Assembly (NCBI GenBank): GCA_001797465.1
Contig: MGPQ01000019.1
Location: 1 to 64,000, forward strand
Origin: Deltaproteobacteria bacterium GWB2_55_19
Lineage (GTDB): Bacteria > Desulfobacterota > GWC2-55-46
Reading direction: 5' to 3'
Length of the DNA stretch: 64,000 bases
Part shown: positions 58,176 through 64,000 of the stretch, piece by piece
How the letters are laid out: every line of letters starts with the position of its first letter
Numbering within the stretch: the first letter of the stretch is position 1
Notes under the pieces: generated by a model
The model's database searches: none
What the model was told of the DNA's origin: nothing
Seen by the model: only the letters and a program-made list of their open reading frames with translations
Translations under genes and position numbers: made by a program

Positions 58176-59306
58176 ATGAAGACGGCCTTCATCTACTCTG
58201 AAAAATTCGGCTCGTTCCATTACGGCCTTGACCACCCGATGAGGCCGGTGAGGCTCAAACTCGCCTATGAGCTGATGGAGGAGCTGAAACTATTAGGCCT
58301 CCCGGACTCCGGGATAGTCCCTGCGCGGCAGGCGACGGACTCCGAGCTCGAGCTCTTTCATACGCGGGAGTATGTGAGGGTCCTTAAAGAGGCGAATACC
58401 GGGATAATCCCGGTCGATGGCTCTGTCCACGGGCTCGGCTTCGGAGACAACCCGGTATTCAACGGCGTCTACGAGTGGTCCGCGTGGTCTGCCGGAGCCT
58501 CCATACAGGCCGCCGAGCTCGTCGCGAGCGGCAAGGCGAAAACAGCCTTCAACATCGCCGGAGGCCTCCACCACGCGATGCCGAACAGGGCCTCGGGGTT
58601 CTGCTACATAAACGACGCGGCTGTTGCGATAAAGCGCCTGGTAGCCCTCGGAAAGCGCGTCGCCTACATAGACATCGACGCCCACCACGGCGACGGGGTA
58701 GAGTACGCGTTCTATGACACCGACCGGGTGCTTACCATCTCTCTCCACGAAAACGGCCAGTGGCTTTTCCCCGGCACCGGGTTTGTGACGGACACAGGGG
58801 TAGGCGTTGGAAAGGGCTATTCCGTAAATGTGCCCATGCCGCCCTCTACACAGGACGCGCTTTACCTGAAGGCCTTTAACGCCATAGTCCCGCCGTTCAT
58901 CGAGGCCTTTGCTCCTGACGTTATAGTCACACAGCTCGGCGTCGATTCCTTTGAGACAGACCCGCTGACACACTTGAGCCTTACGACAAACTCCTTCGAG
59001 AAGATGGTCTTAGCCTTCCGCTCTTTCAATATACCGTGGGTGGCGCTCGGCGGAGGCGGTTATGACTTGAGCAACGTCGCGCGCGCCTGGACGCTCGCGT
59101 GGGCGGTAATGAATAACATCAAGCCGCCAGTAAACATCCCGGAAGAGTTTCTCCGGAAGAATGGCGACATATTCAGGGCAAAGGCGCTCCGGGACCTCCC
59201 CCTTGCCTTGTTCCCCATGAGAGACGAGGAGATCAGACAGGTCGATGAGGACATCGCCTTTCTGATAAACAAAGTCCTGCCTGTCGTCAAGGCCGGGAAG
59301 GCTTGA
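58176..59306 (+). CDS. Histone-deacetylase-family amidohydrolase (AcuC-like)
   Basis: 376 aa, Zn-dependent arginase/deacetylase fold. Blocks: GLDHPMRPVRLKLAYEL, GFCYINDAAVAIKRLVALGK, YIDIDAHHGDGVEYAFYDTD (two catalytic His plus Zn Asp), TISLHENGQWLFPGTGF, QLGVDSFETDPLTHL and LGGGGYDLSNVARAWTLAWA. AcuC in Bacillus deacetylates acetyl-CoA synthetase, but polyamine or acetoin-linked roles exist too; substrate open. SD weak. Confidence 0.93.
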   Translation: MKTAFIYSEKFGSFHYGLDHPMRPVRLKLAYELMEELKLLGLPDSGIVPARQATDSELELFHTREYVRVLKEANTGIIPVDGSVHGLGFGDNPVFNGVYEWSAWSAGASIQAAELVASGKAKTAFNIAGGLHHAMPNRASGFCYINDAAVAIKRLVALGKRVAYIDIDAHHGDGVEYAFYDTDRVLTISLHENGQWLFPGTGFVTDTGVGVGKGYSVNVPMPPSTQDALYLKAFNAIVPPFIEAFAPDVIVTQLGVDSFETDPLTHLSLTTNSFEKMVLAFRSFNIPWVALGGGGYDLSNVARAWTLAWAVMNNIKPPVNIPEEFLRKNGDIFRAKALRDLPLALFPMRDEEIRQVDEDIAFLINKVLPVVKAGKA

Positions 59307-59359
59307 AGGCCGTCTGTTGACGGGAAGACCTTAAGCTGATAACTTGAAATAAGGCGAAC

Positions 59360-60454
59360 ATGATCATAGGCATACCTAAAGAGATAAAAGACAACGAATT
59401 CAGGGTTGCGCTCGTACCATCCGGCGCGCGCACGCTTAAAGACGCGGGCCACAGAGTCCTCGTCGAAAAAGGCGCAGGCTCCGGGTCCGCCATAACGGAC
59501 ACCGAGTACGCGGAGGCCGGGGCCGAAATAGTATCCGCGAAAGACGCTTGGGGGGCCGGCCTCGTCGTAAAGGTAAAGGAGCCGAGGCCCTCTGAATACG
59601 CCTATTTCAGGGACGGTCTTTCCATATTCACATTCTTTCACCTCGCCGCGGACGCAACGCTCGCCGAAGAGCTTATAAAAAGAAATGTCACCGCCGTCGC
59701 CTACGAAACGCTCGAAGCCACTGACGGCTCTCTACCCATACTCACGCCCATGAGTGAGGTTGCCGGAAGGCTCTCAGTCCAGGTCGGGGCGCACTACCTG
59801 ATGAAGACATACGGCGGACGAGGCGTGCTCTTAAGCGGCGTCCCAGGTGTCGAGCGAGGCAAGGTCGCCATCCTCGGCGCGGGTGTCGTCGGCGTGAACG
59901 CCGCGCGCATAGCCGTCGGCCTTAACGCCCATGTGACAATGCTCGATACCCGATCCGAGAGGCTCAGGCGGATAGAGGAGATATTCGGCTCAACCGTTGC
60001 AACCTTATCTTCAAGCGCCCACAATATCGAGCTCTCCATAAAGGATGCGGACCTCGTCATAGGCGCGGTCCATGTCCCAGGCAACAGGACCCCGAAGCTC
60101 ATACGCAGAGAAATGCTAAGGGACATGAAACAGGGGGCGGTCATCGTCGACGTATCAGTAGACCAGGGCGGGTGTATCGAGACGATAAGGCCGACGACAC
60201 ACTCGGACCCGGTCTATGAGATAGACGGCGTCATCCACTATGGCGTCGCCAACATGCCGGGCGCGGTCCCGAGGACCTCCACCTTCGCACTCACCAACGC
60301 AACACTCCCATACCTCCTGACGCTTGTGAACTGCGGGGTCGAAAAGGCCATATCAGAGGACGCCGCGATAAGAAAGGCCGTAAACATCCACAAAGGCAGT
60401 GTCACGCACCCGGGGGTCGCCATCGCCCTCTCAAAAGACTTCTGCCAGCCCTGA
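59360..60454 (+). CDS. ald: Alanine dehydrogenase
   Basis: 364 aa, NAD-dependent L-alanine to pyruvate + ammonia. Blocks: [102 protein letters not shown] (NAD site), [20 protein letters not shown] and [28 protein letters not shown]. Links the glycine/pyruvate amino-nitrogen economy with the Gcv system. Confidence 0.97.
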   Translation: MIIGIPKEIKDNEFRVALVPSGARTLKDAGHRVLVEKGAGSGSAITDTEYAEAGAEIVSAKDAWGAGLVVKVKEPRPSEYAYFRDGLSIFTFFHLAADATLAEELIKRNVTAVAYETLEATDGSLPILTPMSEVAGRLSVQVGAHYLMKTYGGRGVLLSGVPGVERGKVAILGAGVVGVNAARIAVGLNAHVTMLDTRSERLRRIEEIFGSTVATLSSSAHNIELSIKDADLVIGAVHVPGNRTPKLIRREMLRDMKQGAVIVDVSVDQGGCIETIRPTTHSDPVYEIDGVIHYGVANMPGAVPRTSTFALTNATLPYLLTLVNCGVEKAISEDAAIRKAVNIHKGSVTHPGVAIALSKDFCQP

Positions 60455-60517
60455 AAAACGCCCGCGCCTCACCCCCTCTTTGCCCGCCCCAAACCCTCAG
60501 AAAATCCGTGTTTTTTC

Positions 60518-60546
60518 TTGACTTTGTCCTTTTAAATAAGATACTT
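60518..60546 (+). promoter_or_regulatory. Putative promoter for lysS
   Basis: TTGACT (60518-60523), 16 bp, GATACT (60540-60545), in an AT-rich stretch after ald. Confidence 0.5.
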
Positions 60547-60616
60547 TTAAACATTGCATTCCGGCCTTTGGAGGCCGCCCCTTGAAGATATTTGGGGGAA
60601 ACTTCCTTGAGCGGGT

Positions 60617-60649
60617 TTGAGAGAATTTTTACAAAAAAAGTCCTCTCAA
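60617..60649 (+). promoter_or_regulatory. Hairpin in the lysS leader
   Basis: TTGAGAG (60617-60623) pairs with CTCTCAA (60643-60649); inside, ATTTTT and AAAAAA can extend the stem. It stands 40 nt before the start codon, in a leader of about 140 nt. No T-box or lysine-riboswitch signature was recognised. Confidence 0.4.
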
Positions 60650-60688
60650 TATCTAAGGGGCAAGAACATTGAAAGGGTCTCTATAATA

Positions 60689-62164
60689 GTGGAAAACAGG
60701 AGCGCTGAGTTTTTAACCCGCGCAACAAAGCTCAAGGAGCTTAAGGAAGCGGGGGTTAACCCGTATCCCAATGACTTCAAGCCCGAGACGACCGCGAGCG
60801 AGGTCGTCAGGGGTTTCGGCGCGCTTACGAAAGAAGAGCTTGAGGCCAAAAGGCACCCGGTCTGCATAGCGGGCCGCATCATGGCCATAAGGGATTTCGG
60901 CAAGGCGTCGTTCATTCAAATTCAGGACATGTCCGGGAGGCTCCAGGCCTACATTAAGAAGGACTTCCTCGGCGAAGATGGATACGCCCTCTTCAAGAAG
61001 TGCGACATGGGCGACATAGTAGGGGTCGGCGGCACGCTCTTCAGGACAAGGACGAACGAGCTCACAATTGAGGTGACGGCCTTAAGGCTCCTTTCCAAGG
61101 GGCTCCACCCGTTGCCCGAGAAGTGGCACGGGCTGACCGACGTTGAGGCCCGCTACCGGCAGAGATACCTGGACATCATGGTGAACCCCGAGGTCAAGGA
61201 AGTATTCCTCAAGCGTTCGATGATAGTCCAGTACATAAGGGAGTTCCTCACATCGCGCGACTACATCGAGGTAGAGACGCCTATGCTCCAGCCCATACCA
61301 GGCGGAGCCGCGGCAAAGCCCTTCAAGACATATCACAACGCGCTCTCCATGGAGCTCTACATGAGGATCGCCCCTGAGCTGTATCTGAAAAGGCTCGTCA
61401 TCGGCGGGTTAGAGCGCGTATTCGAGATAAACCGTAACTTCAGGAACGAGGGGATTTCCACCCAGCACAACCCCGAGTTCACGATGCTTGAGTTCTATCA
61501 GGCCTACGCGACGTTCGAGGACCTCATGGATTTAACGGAGGAGCTCGTCTCCGCGCTCGTAATTAAGATCCACGGCAGGCTCAAGATATCGTATCAGGGG
61601 CAGGAGCTCGATTTTACCCCGCCGTGGACGAGGATTTCCGTTTACGACGCCATAAGGAAGTACGCGAACGCCCCGGAGGAGATATTCACGAACAAGGCAA
61701 AGGCCCTTGAGTTCTCTAAAAAGCTCGGGATCGAGGTCGCGCCTGGCTTGAGCCACGGCAAGGTGCTCATAGAGATATTCGAAAATACCGCCGAGCACAG
61801 GTTCTCGCAACCGACATTTGTAACGCTCTACCCGCTCGACGTCTCGCCTCTGTCCAGAAAAAACGAGAAGGACCCCTCGCTCGTCGACAGGTTCGAGTTG
61901 CTCATCGCGGGGCGCGAGATAGCTAACGCCTTCTCGGAGCTTAACGACCCGGTCGACCAGAGGGAGAGGTTCGAGGGACAGTTAAATGAGCGCGCCGCCG
62001 GCGACATTGAGGCGCACGAGATGGACGAGGACTATGTCCGCGCCCTCGAATACGGGATGCCCCCGACGGCAGGCGAGGGGATAGGCATAGACAGGCTCGT
62101 CATGTTACTCACGGATTCCCCCTCTATACGCGACGTCATCCTCTTCCCCCAGCTCAAGAAATAG
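60689..62164 (+). CDS. lysS: Lysyl-tRNA synthetase (class II)
   Basis: Charges tRNA-Lys; 491 aa from GTG 60689, matching the normal length. Blocks: RATKLKELKEAGVNPYPNDF, VCIAGRIMAIRDFGKASFIQ (OB-fold), VEARYRQRYLDIMVNPEV, motif 2 YMRIAPELYLKRLVIGGLER, VFEINRNFRNEGISTQHNPE, FVTLYPLDVSPLSRKNEKDP and motif 3 GEGIGIDRLVMLLTDSPSIR. An earlier in-frame start at 60617 lies inside the leader hairpin and is not favoured. Confidence 0.97.
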   Translation: MENRSAEFLTRATKLKELKEAGVNPYPNDFKPETTASEVVRGFGALTKEELEAKRHPVCIAGRIMAIRDFGKASFIQIQDMSGRLQAYIKKDFLGEDGYALFKKCDMGDIVGVGGTLFRTRTNELTIEVTALRLLSKGLHPLPEKWHGLTDVEARYRQRYLDIMVNPEVKEVFLKRSMIVQYIREFLTSRDYIEVETPMLQPIPGGAAAKPFKTYHNALSMELYMRIAPELYLKRLVIGGLERVFEINRNFRNEGISTQHNPEFTMLEFYQAYATFEDLMDLTEELVSALVIKIHGRLKISYQGQELDFTPPWTRISVYDAIRKYANAPEEIFTNKAKALEFSKKLGIEVAPGLSHGKVLIEIFENTAEHRFSQPTFVTLYPLDVSPLSRKNEKDPSLVDRFELLIAGREIANAFSELNDPVDQRERFEGQLNERAAGDIEAHEMDEDYVRALEYGMPPTAGEGIGIDRLVMLLTDSPSIRDVILFPQLKK

Positions 62165-62234
62165 GCGCGGCGCGGTTTTTAATCAAAACGAAATCTGCCC
62201 TTAACGGGGACGGGTTATCTTAAGGCAAGCGACT

Positions 62235-63497
62235 ATGTCTTACGAACTGTTCATAGGACTCAGATACCTGAAGGCCAAGAGGAAGCAGACCTTCATCTCG
62301 GTCATAACCTTCATCTCCATACTCGGGATAACGGTCGGGGTTACCGCGCTTATCATAGTCCTCTCAGTCATGAACGGGTTCGAGGAGAACCTCAGGGAAA
62401 AGATACTCGGCATCAACGCGAACATAATCGTCACCGAGCTCGGGCAACCAATGAAGGGGTACGGGACCGTCGCCATGGATGTCAAAAAGGTCCCGGGTGT
62501 CGTCGGCGCGACCCCCTTCACGTACAACCAGGCGATGATCTCGGCAACGGGCGGGGTCATAGGCGCGGTCATTCGCGGGGTCGACCCGAAGACCGCCGGG
62601 GAAGTGACGGTGCTCCCGGAAAAGATCAAGAAGGGGTCTCTGAGCTCTCTCTCCGAGCCGGCGCGCGAAGGCGCCGAACATGTCCCGGGCATCGTCCTCG
62701 GCATAGAGCTCGCCAGAAACATAGACGCGGCGTTAGGCGACAGGATAAGCGTTATTTCCCCGATGGGGACGATGACCCCGGCGGGGCCGGTGCCGAGGAT
62801 GGCCTCCTTCAAGGTGACGGGGATATTCGAGGTAGGGATGTACGAGTACGACTCGTCCCTCGCCTTCATATCGCTACCCGACTCGCAGAGGTTTTTCAGG
62901 ATGGGCGACGCCGCGACCGGGGTCGAGGTGAAAATAGCCGATATCTACGCGGCTGAAAAAATAGCCGACGACATAATGACGCATATTAAGGGGCCGTACT
63001 GGACGCGGACCTGGATGGAGATGAACAGGAACCTCTTCTCCGCCCTGAAGCTCGAGAAGGTCGCGATGTTCATCATACTCACGCTCATAATACTCGTAGC
63101 GGCATTGAACATCATCAGCACGCTCATCATGGTCGTCATGGAGAAGGGCAAGGACATAGCCATACTCAAGAGCCTCGGCGCGTCTTCCGCCTCCATTATG
63201 AAGATATTCATGATCGAGGGGGTAATAATAGGCGTCGTCGGCACCGCGCTCGGGACCTCGCTCGGCCTCATAACGGCCCTTAACCTCGAAGGGATAATCG
63301 GGTTCGTAGAGCGCTCGTTCCACTTCAAGGTCCTGCCGCCCTCGGTCTACTACATCGACAAGTTCCCCTCGAAGGTCGACCCTGGCGTCGTCGTGATAGT
63401 CGCGCTCATCTCCATTGGGATAAGCTTTCTCGCGACGGTCTATCCCTCGTGGCAGGCCTCGCGCTTCGACCCCGTCGAGGGGCTGAGGTACGAGTGA
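62235..63497 (+). CDS. lolC: Lipoprotein-releasing ABC permease LolC/LolE-type
   Basis: 420 aa. FtsX-like permease that hands outer-membrane lipoproteins to LolA. N-terminal ELFIGLRYLKAKRKQTFISV, TM1 FISILGITVGVTALIIVLSV, MNGFEENLREKILG (LolC family), a long periplasmic domain, then three TMs (KVAMFIILTLIILVAALNII, VIIGVVGTALGTSLGLITAL, VVIVALISIGISFLATVYPS) and ends ASRFDPVEGLRYE. No lolD directly adjacent on this window; the next gene overlaps by one base. Confidence 0.94.
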   Translation: MSYELFIGLRYLKAKRKQTFISVITFISILGITVGVTALIIVLSVMNGFEENLREKILGINANIIVTELGQPMKGYGTVAMDVKKVPGVVGATPFTYNQAMISATGGVIGAVIRGVDPKTAGEVTVLPEKIKKGSLSSLSEPAREGAEHVPGIVLGIELARNIDAALGDRISVISPMGTMTPAGPVPRMASFKVTGIFEVGMYEYDSSLAFISLPDSQRFFRMGDAATGVEVKIADIYAAEKIADDIMTHIKGPYWTRTWMEMNRNLFSALKLEKVAMFIILTLIILVAALNIISTLIMVVMEKGKDIAILKSLGASSASIMKIFMIEGVIIGVVGTALGTSLGLITALNLEGIIGFVERSFHFKVLPPSVYYIDKFPSKVDPGVVVIVALISIGISFLATVYPSWQASRFDPVEGLRYE

Positions 63498-64000
63498 TGG
63501 CGCTCGACCCTGGGATAGTCTCTGCGGCAAAGGAGAGGGCCGAGGACCTCTTCGCCAGGGGGATGTACAGGGAGGCGCTCTCCACATACGAGAAGATAAA
63601 GGCATACGGAGAAAAGGACCCGCGGATCTATCTCCGCATGGGGGACATCGCGCGGAAGGACGGAGACGACAAGTCCGCGATAGCCCACTACAAGGGCGCG
63701 GCAAGCGCCTTCGGCAGGCTCGGGTTCGTCATCAAGGCCATAGCCGTATGCAAGATGATAATAAGCATAGACCCATCGGAAGAGGTAGTTCAGAAGAAGC
63801 TCGCCGAGTTCTGCGCCGGGCCGGGAGAGGCCCAGCCGGCCCCTAAGTCAGGTCCGGCGCCGGCTCCTCAAGCGCCGGTAAAAGAGACGCCGGCCATAAA
63901 AGTCCCTAAGACCCCGCTCTTCTCCGACTTTAATGAGGCGGAGTTCCTCGATGTCGTCAGGAAGGTCAGGTCCAGGGCGCTTAAGGAGGGCGAATGCCTC
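63497..64000 (+). CDS. TPR protein with start of a cyclic-nucleotide-binding-like domain (3' end outside window)
   Basis: 168 codons open to the window end; ATG overlaps the lolC stop (TGATG). Residues about 8-95 form TPR-like helices (AEDLFARGMYREALSTYEKI, YLRMGDIARKDGDDKSAIAH), followed by a Pro/Ala-rich linker (about 112-138) and then PLFSDFNEAEFLDVVRKVRS with LKEGECL, the pattern that opens cNMP-binding domains (PLFSxLxxxEF...KEGExI). So it is probably a TPR-CNMP protein; the rest of the domain is not visible. Confidence 0.75.
   Translation, partial: MALDPGIVSAAKERAEDLFARGMYREALSTYEKIKAYGEKDPRIYLRMGDIARKDGDDKSAIAHYKGAASAFGRLGFVIKAIAVCKMIISIDPSEEVVQKKLAEFCAGPGEAQPAPKSGPAPAPQAPVKETPAIKVPKTPLFSDFNEAEFLDVVRKVRSRALKEGECL

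Overview
The window is about 57-60 % GC by eye. It is gene-dense, uses AGG (Arg) and ATA (Ile) codons heavily, and has the gene content of a free-living, motile Gram-negative bacterium with an outer membrane (TolC, LolC/E, Slp and TonB-type proteins, lipoproteins). A multi-CheD chemotaxis operon, a multihaem c-type cytochrome, a split P-protein glycine cleavage system, a MetV-type C1 protein and a PEP-CTERM protein together suggest a deltaproteobacterial (Desulfobacterota-like) lineage, probably uncultured. This placement is inference; no rRNA or tRNA gene was found.

Layout. (1) 1-8.1 kb: chemotaxis operon cheA(partial)-mcp-cheW-cheR-cheD-kinase-like-cheD-cheB, all on +. The kinase-like protein between the two CheD genes has Asn where the phospho-acceptor His should be. 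(2) 8.2-14.9 kb: envelope and redox genes (tetrahaem cytochrome, DsbA-like, CDF-like, TMTC-like membrane protein, SurA-like lipoprotein, HAMP protein, HExxH protein, Cys-less YHS-like protein). (3) 14.9-15.6 kb: a non-coding block built from two inverted copies of a structured repeat; a third copy lies at 25 kb. (4) 15.6-21.1 kb, minus strand: M48 protease, PAS-GAF-HD-GYP phosphodiesterase, TPR lytic transglycosylase. (5) 21.3-28.1 kb: glucan phosphorylase, Ca/Na exchanger, VOC protein, pyruvate kinase, Nramp transporter.

(6) 28.4-32.9 kb: gcvT-gcvH-gcvPA-gcvPB. (7) 33-39.3 kb: small coiled-coil protein, membrane protein, PEP-CTERM protein behind a clear sigma-54 promoter with upstream repeats, TonB-like protein, TatA, a helical-repeat protein and an MJ0042/DUF3426 protein. 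(8) 39.5-44.5 kb: HPRT-like protein, APH-like/P-loop kinase fusion, QueC, a 45-aa protein, Slp lipoprotein, dGTPase. (9) 44.46-45.96 kb: an AT-richer islet with a solitary DpnI-like methyl-directed nuclease, whose promoter overlaps a 27-bp palindrome, and two unknown small proteins. (10) 46-51.6 kb: REC-PAS-GGDEF-EAL protein, Zn-ribbon protein, CPA2 antiporter. (11) 51.7-64 kb: folD-metV, tolC-hlyD-macB-like efflux operon, AcuC-type deacetylase, alanine dehydrogenase, lysS, lolC/E, and a TPR protein that appears to enter a cNMP-binding domain at the window edge.

How they fit: motility and second-messenger signalling (Che proteins, HD-GYP, EAL), envelope transport and lipoprotein export, and glycine/C1 metabolism (Gcv, FolD, MetV, Ald). 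There are no transposons, CRISPR arrays or prophages. The most unusual material is the CheD-pseudokinase-CheD arrangement, the foldback repeat family, the sigma-54/PEP-CTERM control region and the DpnI islet.
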